A stretch of 64,000 bases of DNA from Galbibacter mesophilus (lineage in GTDB: Bacteria; Bacteroidota; Bacteroidia; Flavobacteriales; Flavobacteriaceae). The notes beneath the pieces are model-generated. The model did not search any database. It saw only the letters and a program-made list of their open reading frames with translations, and had not been told where the DNA came from. Position numbers and translations under genes: made by a program. Below, in pieces: positions 41,985 to 50,361 of the stretch (positions are counted from its first letter, which is position 1; every line of letters begins with the position of its first letter). The DNA is taken from the NCBI RefSeq assembly GCF_023721415.1, contig NZ_JAMQVC010000002.1, positions 434,001 through 498,000 on the forward strand, written 5' to 3'.

Positions 41985-42441
41985 ATTTACAGTCAGTTTT
42001 CCTTCGTGTATCAATTACGTAAACAATTTTCCAAGCGCCTTTTTGCTTTACAAGCTGAAAAGAATTGGCGCCACAGTGTGAGAATTTTTCATTATACCAA
42101 AATTTGTAGGATGTCCAGGCATGTGCCAATGAACCATCTATTTTAATTTCATAACCTAATAATTCTTCTTTAAAGGAGTTTTCTTTCGGTATTGAAGCGA
42201 TGGATTTCAAAAAACCATTAAATGTTTGAGTTTTCACAATACTTTCACCTTCTTCGCTAGTAGCGATAGTTTGCATAATAATTTCTGAGGAAGCTAGTTT
42301 GCGTAATGCAACAGTGTCCTGTTTATGAAAAGCGTCAAAAAAGTTTTCAATGGTGTTTTCAACCTCTTTTTCAGCTGAGTTTTGACTTATCCCAAAGTGA
42401 AAAGAGATAAGGAATAGGAAAAGTATTTTATAGTTTTTCAT
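41983..42441 (-). CDS. secreted NTF2-like (SnoaL/DUF4440-type) protein
   Basis: Small protein of 152 residues when begun at the ATG at 42441, which opens a signal peptide (MKNYKILFLFLISFHFGISQ). The in-frame ATG at 42477 would overlap the upstream gene by 20 bp and place the signal internally. The mature part has the NTF2-like pattern: an N-terminal helix pair (EVENTIENFFDAFHKQDTVALRKL), then strands ending in AWTSYKFWYNEKF, NSFQLVKQKGAWKIVYVIDTRR. Such proteins bind small ligands or have weak enzymatic roles; no catalytic residues can be named, so the function is open. It follows the DUF4130/radical-SAM pair by 16 bp and may be co-transcribed, but a link to DNA metabolism is not evident. Confidence 0.7.
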   Translation of the reverse strand: MKNYKILFLFLISFHFGISQNSAEKEVENTIENFFDAFHKQDTVALRKLASSEIIMQTIATSEEGESIVKTQTFNGFLKSIASIPKENSFKEELLGYEIKIDGSLAHAWTSYKFWYNEKFSHCGANSFQLVKQKGAWKIVYVIDTRRKTDCK

Positions 42442-42457
42442 GATATTGAAGTTTGCA

Positions 42458-43231
42458 TTAATCAGGTTGTTTTTCACTTAAATATTTCCAGTATCGTTTG
42501 GGAACATGCTGTATGTGTAATTTCATATTTTTCCGTTCCTCTATATTGGAGCTTCTAAAATACGATTTCCATAACTTCTGGAAGTCAAATTCAGCTTCAG
42601 AAAAATAAGTTTCATCCGTTTTAGTGAAATCGAAGGTGTCTGGAAAATCTATGTTGATCATTTCTACGGAATGTAAATCGTAATAAATGCCATACTTTCT
42701 TTTGATGTCATAAATCAGCCATTTTTGGTCGGCATATCGCTTTTTAAAATGGCTAAGTATTAAAGGAAGCACATTAAAATCCGGTTCAATACCCGCAAAA
42801 TAAATCTCATCTTTTGTCAGCCGAAATCGTACGAATGCCTCCATTCTGTGCTTTTCCCTGCCCACTTGTTTTGCAATTTGAGCTATTTTTAAAACTGAAG
42901 GATGTGAAAAATCTTCACCAGCACCTTTTTCGTTTTTGAAAATGTATTGTATATAATCCAGCAGAATATTTTCCACGTTGGGCTGCTCGCTTAAAAAAGC
43001 ATAAAAAACAACGGAAGCTTCACGAAAGGTAAGATGTTTTATAAGCCCCTTCCAAACCCTTTTGGCTTGAGTTTCATTAGTCGGAATGAATTCTGTTTCG
43101 GCGAACAGTAGACTTTGGGAATGTGTTTCATTTTGAATGGTAACATTACTTAGTTTTTGTTCATACACAGTAAAAACTGTACTAAGAAAGCCATCAAAAG
43201 TTCCATCGTAAATTAAGTTGGCGCCATGCAT
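42458..43231 (-). CDS. TIGR03915-type putative DNA metabolism protein (DUF4130)
   Basis: Protein of 257 residues with the DUF4130 layout: YDGTFDGFLSTVFTVYEQK at the front, an all-helical middle (AKRVWKGLIKHLTFREASVVFYAFLSE), then EKHRMEAFVRFRLTKDEIYFAGIEPDFNVLPLILSHFKKRYADQKWLIYD. Members are always found with the partner radical-SAM protein and in some species are fused to a uracil-DNA-glycosylase-like domain, which is why a role in DNA repair or modification is suggested; the reaction is unknown. The ATG shares one base with the stop codon of the radical-SAM gene (TAATG), so translation is tightly coupled and the two proteins are likely to form one functional unit. Confidence 0.85.
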   Translation of the reverse strand: MHGANLIYDGTFDGFLSTVFTVYEQKLSNVTIQNETHSQSLLFAETEFIPTNETQAKRVWKGLIKHLTFREASVVFYAFLSEQPNVENILLDYIQYIFKNEKGAGEDFSHPSVLKIAQIAKQVGREKHRMEAFVRFRLTKDEIYFAGIEPDFNVLPLILSHFKKRYADQKWLIYDIKRKYGIYYDLHSVEMINIDFPDTFDFTKTDETYFSEAEFDFQKLWKSYFRSSNIEERKNMKLHIQHVPKRYWKYLSEKQPD

Positions 43232-44490
43232 TAAAACAAACTCAATTGATTGTTAAGCGTATTATTGTATTTAGTTTTCGAATTTTGAAGTATAATTCCT
43301 TTTAACGATTCAGAAGAAATATCTGCACGTTCAAAATCGCTGCTATCACAAATAATAAAATAACGGGCGCGACTTAAGGCGACTCCAATTCTTTTTAAAT
43401 GATCCCAATTGAGTCTTCTAAATCTTCTAGCATTTAAAATTTTATAGACAGATTTCATTCCTAATCCGGGAACACGCGCGAGCATTCGTTTGTCGGCAGT
43501 ATTTATATCCACAGGAAATTCATGACGATTCCTAAGCGCCCAACTTAATTTAGGGTCAATATCCAAATCTAAATGTGGATGTGTTTCATTTAAAATTTCA
43601 TTTACCTCAAAACCATAAAAACGTAGAAGCCAATCGGTTTGATACAATCGATTCTCCCGAAGAATGGGGACTTCACTGCCAATTTTAGGTAAACGGTCAT
43701 CATAACTGATGGGCACATATCCTGAGTAATACACACGTTTTAAGTTGTAGTTTTTATAAAAGAAATTAGAAGTGTACATAATTTGAAAATCGCTTTCACC
43801 GCTAGCGCCTACAATCATTTGGGTACTCTGTCCCGCAGGAGCATATTTTGGAGTACTTTTTATAAGTTTTTTCTCATTTTTGTACTGAATAATTTCGTTT
43901 TTTACCTTCAGCATAGGTTTCACAAAATCTTCCCTTTTCTTTTCAGGAGCCAATTTTTTGAGTCCGATTTCTGTGGGAATTTCAATATTTACGCTTAATC
44001 TGTCTGCGTAAAGTCCGGCTTCGCGCATAAGTTCATCTGAAGCTCCGGGAATTGACTTTAAATGAATGTAACCATTGAAATTTTCTTCCAAACGTAGTTT
44101 TTTGGCAACGGAAACCAAACGTTCCATGGTGTAATCGGGACTTTTAAAAATCCCAGAACTTAAAAACAAGCCCTCTATATAGTTCCTTCGATAGAAATTA
44201 ATAGTAAGATCTACTACTTCCTGTACTTTAAAAGCAGCCCGTTGAATATCGTTACTTTTTCGGGTTACACAATACGCGCAATCGAAAATGCAATAGTTGG
44301 TAAGTAATATCTTTAAAAGTGAAACACACCTTCCGTCTTCGGTATAGGAGTGGCATATTCCCATACCGGTAGCATTCCCCAAACCTTTATTCGTGTTTGC
44401 GCGCTTACTTCCGCTTGAGGAGCATGAAACATCGTATTTGGCGGCGTCTGCTAAAATTTTTAGTTTTTCCCGAGTTCTTTCAAAAGACAT
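43231..44490 (-). CDS. TIGR03916-type putative DNA modification/repair radical SAM protein
   Basis: Protein of 419 residues begun at the ATG at 44490 (MSFERTREKLKILADAAKYD), the conserved family start; an upstream ATG at 44520 adds a cysteine-rich leader that looks spurious. The radical-SAM cluster motif is CIFDCAYC, inside LLTNYCIFDCAYCVTRKSN. The GLFLSSGI strand follows, and near the end is a helix-hairpin-helix-like DNA-binding segment (ARVPGLGMKSVYKILNARRF). Extra cysteines (SCSSSGS, GICHSY, GRCVS) lie before the cluster. The family pairs with DUF4130 and is suspected to act on DNA; no reaction has been established to my knowledge. It is divergent from the DUF1853 gene across about 200 bp. 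Confidence 0.88.
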   Translation of the reverse strand: MSFERTREKLKILADAAKYDVSCSSSGSKRANTNKGLGNATGMGICHSYTEDGRCVSLLKILLTNYCIFDCAYCVTRKSNDIQRAAFKVQEVVDLTINFYRRNYIEGLFLSSGIFKSPDYTMERLVSVAKKLRLEENFNGYIHLKSIPGASDELMREAGLYADRLSVNIEIPTEIGLKKLAPEKKREDFVKPMLKVKNEIIQYKNEKKLIKSTPKYAPAGQSTQMIVGASGESDFQIMYTSNFFYKNYNLKRVYYSGYVPISYDDRLPKIGSEVPILRENRLYQTDWLLRFYGFEVNEILNETHPHLDLDIDPKLSWALRNRHEFPVDINTADKRMLARVPGLGMKSVYKILNARRFRRLNWDHLKRIGVALSRARYFIICDSSDFERADISSESLKGIILQNSKTKYNNTLNNQLSLF

Positions 44491-44694
44491 AAAACAACAA
44501 TTAGTGAGGCAATATCTCAAAATCTTTTAAAGGACAGTAACTCAAATGATAGATAAATTATCAATATATCCACAAATACAGATGTCCTATATTTCTAGAA
44601 TATTTATTGGGAAGGTTATACGAAGATAAAAGAATAAAAGTGAACGACAACAATTAATTTTTTTATCTTAGGAAAACGCGAAAATAGTTAAATT

Positions 44695-45501
44695 TTGAAT
44701 GATATTCAGTTACAGTTTCGAGGATACCTAAATACACCTTTACTTTGGGAAGAAGGAGAAATAGAAGGAATCAAACAATTTGAGCTTACAGAAAAAGAAA
44801 ACTTAGTTTTAAATAGGAATGTGGCTACCAACGTTCGTTTGGGGAGGCGAATAGAAGAGTTTGTGAGCGAAGAGCTTCATCAAAATAAAAACATTGAGGT
44901 TTTACTTGAAAATCATCAAATTCAGCAAAAAAAACAGACGATTGGTGAGATTGATTGTATTTTAAAACAAAATGGGCAACCTGTCCACTTGGAAATTATG
45001 TACAAGTTTTATTTGTATGATGAATCGGTTGGAGATTCTCCTATAGAACATTGGATAGGTACGAATAGAACGGACAGTTTCTTCAAAAAAATAAATAAAC
45101 TTAAGAATAAACAGTTTCCCATCCTTTTTAATGAGAATATGTTGCCAACCTTGGAGAGATTACAAATATCTCCAAAAGATATTTCACAGAGGGTGTTGTT
45201 CAAGGCACAACTTTTTATTCCGTTCCAAAAGAAAAATGTACAGTTTGGTCCTTTCAATGAAGCCTGTTTGCAGGGATTTTACATACGTTTACACGAACTA
45301 AAACAATTAAAAGATTGTAAATTTTACAAACCCACCAAAATGAATAATCTGGTGGCTATTCAAACACAGGTAGAGTGGATGAATTATCCTAATTTTCTTG
45401 AGAAAATCATACCGATCATAGAGAGTAGGGGAGCTCCGTTGTGCTGGATAAAATACCCGAATGGTGTTCTTGAAAAGTTTTTTGTGGTTTGGTGGGATTA
45501 A
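44695..45501 (+). CDS. DUF1853 family protein, nuclease-like motif, TTG start
   Basis: Protein of 268 residues. The start must be TTG at 44695: an in-frame TAA lies at 44689-44691 and the next in-frame ATG is about 100 codons in. The family pattern is clear: LNTPLLWEEGEI, NVRLGRRIEEFVSEEL, then HQIQQKKQTIGEIDCILKQN and HLEIMYKFYLYDE. The spacing of Glu85-x-Asp87 with Glu100-xxx-Lys104 resembles a PD-(D/E)XK nuclease core, which I infer by eye. The function is uncharacterised. It neighbours the DUF4130/radical-SAM pair divergently, which is suggestive of DNA metabolism but no more than that. Confidence 0.8.
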   Translation: MNDIQLQFRGYLNTPLLWEEGEIEGIKQFELTEKENLVLNRNVATNVRLGRRIEEFVSEELHQNKNIEVLLENHQIQQKKQTIGEIDCILKQNGQPVHLEIMYKFYLYDESVGDSPIEHWIGTNRTDSFFKKINKLKNKQFPILFNENMLPTLERLQISPKDISQRVLFKAQLFIPFQKKNVQFGPFNEACLQGFYIRLHELKQLKDCKFYKPTKMNNLVAIQTQVEWMNYPNFLEKIIPIIESRGAPLCWIKYPNGVLEKFFVVWWD

Positions 45502-45601
45502 ATGTATCGCTTCTATTTTAACAAAGAAATAAGTATTTAAATTTTCAGTCGCTTCATAGATGTTTTATCTTCTTCTGAAAAAATTTTAAAAAAAGAAAGA
45601 G

Positions 45602-46606
45602 ATGAGCAATACTATTTTATTAAATAACAGACCAAAAGGAAAACCTTCTGAAAACGATTTTAAGTTCGTAGACGAATCTATTGAAGATTTAAAGGATGGA
45701 GGTGTAAAAGTATCTTTAAAATATGTTTCGGTAGACCCTTATTTACGTGGAAGGATGCGAGATGAAAAATCTTATATTCCGCCATTTGAGCTTGGAAAAC
45801 CAATTACTTCTACTGTGGTAGCAGAAATTTTGGAGAGTAAAAACGATAATTTTTCTAAAGGGGATTTTATTACAGGGATGCTTCCATGGAAAAAAGAGCA
45901 AATTGTATCGAGTGAGCAATTAAAGCAACTCCGTAAAGTAGAAAGCAATCAAGTAGCGTTATCTGCATATTTGGGTCTTCTTGGAATGACGGGTTTAACA
46001 GCCTATTTCGGACTTACGGATATTGGGAAACCTCAAAAGGGAGAAATAATTGTTGTTTCCGGTGCTGCTGGAGCGGTTGGAAGTGTCGTGGGTCAGATTG
46101 CAAAAATTCACGGTTTAAAAGTAATAGGAATTGCCGGTACGGATGAAAAAATAGAAATGCTAAAGAACGATTTCGGCTTTGATGATGGAATAAATTATAA
46201 TACCACCGAAAACATGAAATCTGCGTTAAAAGAGCTTTGTCCGGACGGAATAGATATTTATTTTGATAATGTCGGCGGTGATATTTCTGATGCCGTTTTA
46301 TTTCACATTAAAAAGTTTGCGCGCATTATAAATTGTGGCGCTATATCGGTTTACAATGAAACTTCCCTTCCGAAGAGTATAAGCGTTCAACCTTTTTTAA
46401 TTAAAAACAGCGCTTTAATGCAAGGTTTTATTGTAGGTAATTATCAAGAACGGTTTTCAGAAGGGATTAAAAAGCTTTCCCAGTGGTTGTCTGAAGGAAA
46501 ATTAAAACACGAAGAAACCATCGTAGAAGGATTTGAAAACATACCACAAGCTTTTATCGATTTGTTTGATGGAAAAAATAAAGGTAAGATGGTCGTAAAA
46601 GTATAA
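45602..46606 (+). CDS. NADP-dependent oxidoreductase, zinc-free MDR (PTGR/CurA-like)
   Basis: Quinone-reductase-type medium-chain reductase of 334 residues with no zinc ligands. The N-terminus LNNRPKGKPSENDFKFVDE and VSVDPYLRGRMRDEKSYIPPFELG are typical of the leukotriene B4 12-hydroxydehydrogenase / prostaglandin reductase / CurA group. The nucleotide-binding loop is SGAAGAVGS, with its first Gly-Ala at about 154-156. The downstream segments DIYFDNVGGDISDAVLFHIK and LMQGFIVGNY are conserved in the group. It reduces the C=C bond of alpha,beta-unsaturated carbonyl compounds, usually with NADPH, and is thought to detoxify reactive aldehydes and ketones. Monocistronic, ending at a bidirectional terminator. 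Confidence 0.9.
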   Translation: MSNTILLNNRPKGKPSENDFKFVDESIEDLKDGGVKVSLKYVSVDPYLRGRMRDEKSYIPPFELGKPITSTVVAEILESKNDNFSKGDFITGMLPWKKEQIVSSEQLKQLRKVESNQVALSAYLGLLGMTGLTAYFGLTDIGKPQKGEIIVVSGAAGAVGSVVGQIAKIHGLKVIGIAGTDEKIEMLKNDFGFDDGINYNTTENMKSALKELCPDGIDIYFDNVGGDISDAVLFHIKKFARIINCGAISVYNETSLPKSISVQPFLIKNSALMQGFIVGNYQERFSEGIKKLSQWLSEGKLKHEETIVEGFENIPQAFIDLFDGKNKGKMVVKV

Positions 46607-46611
46607 ATATA

Positions 46612-46642
46612 AAAACCCGCCGATTTAAACTCGGCGGGTTTT
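46612..46642. terminator. bidirectional rho-independent terminator
   Basis: A perfect 12-bp stem, AAAACCCGCCGA (46612-46623) with TCGGCGGGTTTT (46631-46642), has a 7-base loop. It ends the NADP oxidoreductase gene on the plus strand and, through the A run on its left side, can also end the convergent isomerase gene. Confidence 0.9.
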
Positions 46643-46669
46643 CTTTTCAAATTCTAAGAAAAAATTAAA

Positions 46670-47497
46670 CTAAAGACTTTTTAAATATTCCAAACTCAAT
46701 GGAATTTGCTTTTCAGATTTTGAAGATTCATCTTCAATAAAAATATATTCAATTCCTATTTTTTCTGCTTCTTCAACAATCCCAGCGATATCGATTTGTC
46801 CAGTACCTAAAACAACATTGGTTTCAACATCCGATTGACCGTTTTGGTTACCTTCTATGCCCTTTTCGCAATCTTTAATGTGCATTAATTTAAAACGGTT
46901 CGGGTATCTTCGCAGCCATTCAATAGGGTCTTCCCCAGGGTGCGCAAACCAATAGACATCCATTTCAAATTCGAAATGCTTCGCGTTTTTAATCATATAA
47001 TCCAGCAGGGTTTCTCCTTTATAAGGTCTAAATTCATATCCATGCGGATGATACGCTAATGTAATCCCTTCCTTTTTAAGTTTCTTACCTGCTTCGTTAA
47101 ATACTTTTAAAGCTTTTTCAGTCTCCGTGATGGTAAAAATAGTGTCTTGATGAGGAATCCAAAAACACACCACATATTTGGCGTCATATCCATTTGTTCG
47201 CTCGATAACGGTTTCAGGGGAATCTTGTAACTCTTCAAAGGAAGCACTGGCGCTTACAATGTTAATATTATGCTTTTTAAGCAGCGCCTTATATTCTTCC
47301 ATGGAATATCCTTGCGTACCATCATTTCCATCTTCTACTTTTGTAATGCCCCATTTTTCAATTTTTGCAAAAGTGCCAGGAACATCTTTTTTAAATTCGT
47401 TACGTAAACTATAAAGTTGAAGTCCGATTTCCTGGGAAGCCATAGAATAACTAATAAAAAAGGTGATTATAACAGCTAATGAAGTAACGTATTTCAT
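46670..47497 (-). CDS. exported TIM-barrel sugar isomerase/epimerase-like protein
   Basis: Protein of 275 residues with a Sec signal peptide (TSLAVIITFFISYSMASQ). The xylose-isomerase-like barrel shows IGLQLYSLRNEF, the His-containing ITLAYHPHGYEF, the ligand-bearing FEMDVYWFAHPGEDP, FKLMHIKDCEKG and, near the end, YIFIEDES. It is a paralogue of the 5199-6059 protein (shared MDVYW/LDLYW, HIKD/HVKD and GYE/DKEF segments), so the window has two exported members and one cytoplasmic one. Being exported next to a DUF1080/Gfo-Idh-MocA operon, it probably acts on oxidised or keto sugars in the periplasm rather than on phosphates; this is inference. A hairpin terminator (47558-47591) separates it from the TRAP genes, so it has its own promoter, perhaps the TATTTTTG at 47521-47514. 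Confidence 0.8.
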   Translation of the reverse strand: MKYVTSLAVIITFFISYSMASQEIGLQLYSLRNEFKKDVPGTFAKIEKWGITKVEDGNDGTQGYSMEEYKALLKKHNINIVSASASFEELQDSPETVIERTNGYDAKYVVCFWIPHQDTIFTITETEKALKVFNEAGKKLKKEGITLAYHPHGYEFRPYKGETLLDYMIKNAKHFEFEMDVYWFAHPGEDPIEWLRRYPNRFKLMHIKDCEKGIEGNQNGQSDVETNVVLGTGQIDIAGIVEEAEKIGIEYIFIEDESSKSEKQIPLSLEYLKSL

Positions 47498-47557
47498 ACC
47501 AAGGAGTTTTTGTCAAAAATAAGAATATGAAAGATAGCGAACTTCTCAAATACTTGC

Positions 47558-47591
47558 AAAAACGCCTCATATTATTACATGAGGCGTTTTT
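47558..47591 (-). terminator. rho-independent terminator of the uronate/TRAP operon
   Basis: A perfect 13-bp stem, AAAAACGCCTCAT (47558-47570) with ATGAGGCGTTTTT (47579-47591), has an 8-base loop. On the minus strand it lies 25 bp after the dctM stop and ends in a T5 run. It marks the end of the long catabolic operon. Confidence 0.85.
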
Positions 47592-47616
47592 AAATTGTAT
47601 ATTTTTTTCAGTTATT

Positions 47617-48912
47617 CTATAAGTCAAATAAACTTGGTAACCAAAGCGTCAACTGTGGGAAATAGGTCACCAGGAACAGCGCAAAAATCATTGCTATGAA
47701 CAATGGAAGCAACGGTTTTACCACTTTTTGAATGCTGGTTTTCGCTACCCCAACGCCTACGAACAGTACAGAGCCCACTGGCGGAGTACATAGTCCGATA
47801 CAAAGGTTGAGCACCATGATGATACCAAATTGTACCGGATCCATGCCGAGTTTGGTAACGATCGGTAAAAATATGGGCGTAAATATTAACACCGCGGGCG
47901 TCATGTCCATAAAGATCCCAACAAACAACAACAGGAGGTTGATAATAAGCAATATCACAATAGGGTTGTCGCTTATTCCTAAAAGGGAACTACTGATGTC
48001 CTGCGGGATGTTCTCAAAAGACATCACCCAAGACATGCTCATGGATGCACCGATAAGCAGCATTACAATAGCTGTGGTTACGGATGCGTCCAAAAGAACC
48101 TGCGGTAAGTTCTTTGTAGAGATCTCTTTGTAATAAAAGCCCAGTATAAGCGTGTACAGAACGGCAATGGCGGAAGCTTCCGTAGCGGTGAAAATTCCGG
48201 CCACGATCCCACCAATAACAACTACCAACAACAAAAGGCTGGGCAAAGCGGTAACAAAGGTTCTAAAAACTTCTTTCATCGAACTTCTTTTGCCCGTTTT
48301 ATATCCTTTTTTCTTGGCCCAAACTGCGGCGACTATCATAAGGAACAGTCCCGTTAAAATACCAGGGATATATCCCGCAAGGAATAGGGCCGCAATGGAT
48401 ACCCCACCGCTCGCCAAAGAATATACGATAAGTACATTACTGGGCGGGATTACCAGACCAGTGGTGGCAGAGGTTATGTTTACGGCTACCCCAAACTCCT
48501 TGGAATACCCTTCTTTTTCCATTTCCGGACCGAGGATACTTCCCATGGCAGATGCCGAAGCCATAGCGGAACCCGCAATGGCACCCATGAGCATGGCCGC
48601 AATAACATTGATAAGTGCCAGACCACCGGGAAAAGCACCCACCAAGGTCTTGGCAAATGCGATGAGCCTATGGGCAATACCGCCTTTGTTCATAAGTTGT
48701 CCCGAAAGTATAAAAAACGGAATGGCCAATAGCGCAAAACTATCCAGTCCTGTGGCCATACGTTGTGCCACGGTAGTGAACGCGGGTAAGGCTGGGATGC
48801 TTACCAGCATGGTCAACAGGGAGGACACAGTGATGCTCCAGGCAACCGGTGTACCGATAGCCAAAAGTCCGATAAAGCTTATAACCAATACGATTACAGG
48901 TATATATTCCAT
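47617..48912 (-). CDS. dctM: TRAP transporter large permease, DctM family
   Basis: Membrane protein of 431 residues with about a dozen hydrophobic segments; the DctM/UIT-type transport subunit that carries substrate with sodium. Family segments include GTPVAWSITVSSLLTML, IPFFILSGQLMNKGGIAHRL, GSAMASASAMGSILGPEM, GLVIPPSNVLIVYSLASGG and NLCIGLCTPPVGSVLFVG. It is two bases downstream of dctQ and last in the operon. Given the uxaC, uxuA, kdgK and kdgA genes before it, the cargo is most likely a hexuronate or a derived aldonate. The gene is clearly richer in G+C than its flanks: 38 of the 60 bases at 48541-48600 are G or C by hand count. A 260-codon antisense frame over it is a by-product of this composition. 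Confidence 0.95.
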   Translation of the reverse strand: MEYIPVIVLVISFIGLLAIGTPVAWSITVSSLLTMLVSIPALPAFTTVAQRMATGLDSFALLAIPFFILSGQLMNKGGIAHRLIAFAKTLVGAFPGGLALINVIAAMLMGAIAGSAMASASAMGSILGPEMEKEGYSKEFGVAVNITSATTGLVIPPSNVLIVYSLASGGVSIAALFLAGYIPGILTGLFLMIVAAVWAKKKGYKTGKRSSMKEVFRTFVTALPSLLLLVVVIGGIVAGIFTATEASAIAVLYTLILGFYYKEISTKNLPQVLLDASVTTAIVMLLIGASMSMSWVMSFENIPQDISSSLLGISDNPIVILLIINLLLLFVGIFMDMTPAVLIFTPIFLPIVTKLGMDPVQFGIIMVLNLCIGLCTPPVGSVLFVGVGVAKTSIQKVVKPLLPLFIAMIFALFLVTYFPQLTLWLPSLFDL

Positions 48913-48914
48913 AA

Positions 48915-49379
48915 TTATTTTTTTATCGCGATAATATCTGAGGTTTTATAAAAAATGATGAGCAGGCCACTGATCGGCAGGACCAAATAGACCAAAGCCA
49001 ATGGGACGTTGAGGGCAGGGGAGTGCTGGCCCAGAATATAACTTATATAAACCAAGCGGGCACCGCCTATAACAAAGGCCACCAGTGCAAAAAGGATGAT
49101 GAACATGTTCACCAGAAGTCGTAATTTCTGTTGGGTTTTTTCACTCGCTTTTTGTGGCAGGACATCAATGGCAACGTGCATGTTTTTTCCGGAAACGTAC
49201 GCAGCGCCCAAAACACCGATCCAAATCATTAGGTAACGCGCCAGTTCATCGGTAAAGGAGCTGGGCGAACCTGTAATGTAGCGTGTAAAAACCTGCCAAA
49301 GAACATTGATCACCATTATCGCCATTATAAACACGAGTACCTTGCCAAGAATGTCATCTATTTTTTTTCTGAACTGCAT
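48915..49379 (-). CDS. dctQ: TRAP transporter small permease, DctQ family
   Basis: Protein of 154 residues with four hydrophobic helices: VLVFIMAIMVINVLWQVFTRY, LARYLMIWIGVLGAAYVSG, LVNMFIILFALVAFVIGG and VYLVLPISGLLIIFY. FTDELARYLMIWIGVLGAA and KNMHVAIDVL are family signatures. It forms the membrane complex with DctM and receives cargo from the DctP lipoprotein. Genes are packed tightly: one base separates its start (49379) from the dctP stop, and two bases lie before dctM. Length and topology are normal for the family. Confidence 0.92.
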   Translation of the reverse strand: MQFRKKIDDILGKVLVFIMAIMVINVLWQVFTRYITGSPSSFTDELARYLMIWIGVLGAAYVSGKNMHVAIDVLPQKASEKTQQKLRLLVNMFIILFALVAFVIGGARLVYISYILGQHSPALNVPLALVYLVLPISGLLIIFYKTSDIIAIKK

Positions 49380-49380
49380 A

Positions 49381-50361
49381 CTACTTCGTTTTTTTTATTT
49401 CCTGGATGAGTTCGTACATCTCAGGTTGGTTTTTGTATTCATCATAAATTCCCTGAACTTCTTCCGCAAAAGGATCTTTGTCCGGATAAATGATTTCCAC
49501 ACCTTCTTTTTTTACGGCTTCCAGCGCTTCTTTTTCGGAGGCATCCCAAAGTTCCCTTTGGTAGGGAACAGATTGGTCGGCAGCTTCCTGAAGCCATTTC
49601 TGCTCCTGTTCCGTTAGACTGTCCCAAAAATGTGTTCCCACGACCAGAACATCGGGCAGTACCGTATGTTCGTCCAGGGAGTAAAATTTGCAGACTTCAT
49701 AATGTCGGGAAAGGTAAAAACTGGGCGGGTTGTTCTCGGCACCGTCCACGACCCCCTGTTGGAGGGCGGTGTAAAGTTCTCCCCAGGAAATAGGGGTAGG
49801 GGAGCCACCGAGGTTCCTCACCATATTCATGGCAGTGGCACTTTCCATAACCCTTATTTTCAATCCTTTCAAATCCTCTGGTGAATTTACGGGGCGCTCC
49901 TTGGTGTAAAAGCTTCGGCTTCCGGCATCGTAATAGCACAGTCCCTTTAGCCAATACTTTTCGCCCTCATCAAGAAGTCCTTTTCCAATGGGGCCATCCA
50001 GAACATCGAAAGAATGTTGTTTGTTCCTGAACAAAAACGGAAGCCCCAACACTTTCATTTTAGGGGCAAAATTCTCCATGGTACCCACAGAAACCTTTGT
50101 CATATCCAAGCTTCCGATCTGAAGGAGCTCCAAACATTCCCTTTCCGAGCCCAATTGCTGGTTTGGGTATATCTTTACTTTCATCTTCCCGCCCGATATT
50201 TTTTCAAGGTTTTCACCCATTTTCATCATGGCCTTATGTACGGAGTGGCTAACGTCCAATCCGTGGGCAAGTTTTATGGTTTTGTGGGATTGGGTTTCGG
50301 TACAGGAAAAACAGAATATCAGTAGAAATAGAAGCAATGAATTAGTAATCAGTTTCTTCAT
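49381..50361 (-). CDS. dctP: TRAP transporter substrate-binding lipoprotein, DctP family
   Basis: Protein of 326 residues. The signal peptide ends in a lipobox (FCFSC, Cys20), so in contrast to the soluble DctP of proteobacteria it should be tethered to the membrane. Family segments: TIKLAHGLDVSHSVHKAM, GKMKVKIYPNQQLGSERECLELL, KGLKIRVMES (the Arg that binds the substrate carboxylate) and ISWGELYTALQQGVVDGAENNP (second binding region). TRAP systems carry acidic substrates, which fits uronates. Its ATG overlaps the stop of kdgA in an ATGA arrangement (50358-50361), so translation is coupled with the aldolase. The cargo (glucuronate or galacturonate, free or as an unsaturated derivative) is inferred from neighbours only. 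Confidence 0.93.
   Translation of the reverse strand: MKKLITNSLLLFLLIFCFSCTETQSHKTIKLAHGLDVSHSVHKAMMKMGENLEKISGGKMKVKIYPNQQLGSERECLELLQIGSLDMTKVSVGTMENFAPKMKVLGLPFLFRNKQHSFDVLDGPIGKGLLDEGEKYWLKGLCYYDAGSRSFYTKERPVNSPEDLKGLKIRVMESATAMNMVRNLGGSPTPISWGELYTALQQGVVDGAENNPPSFYLSRHYEVCKFYSLDEHTVLPDVLVVGTHFWDSLTEQEQKWLQEAADQSVPYQRELWDASEKEALEAVKKEGVEIIYPDKDPFAEEVQGIYDEYKNQPEMYELIQEIKKTK

Noticed and set aside
48152-48934. 260-codon plus-strand frame antisense to dctM
   Set aside because: The dctM product is an unambiguous transporter on the other strand. The frame results from the GC-rich composition of this stretch.
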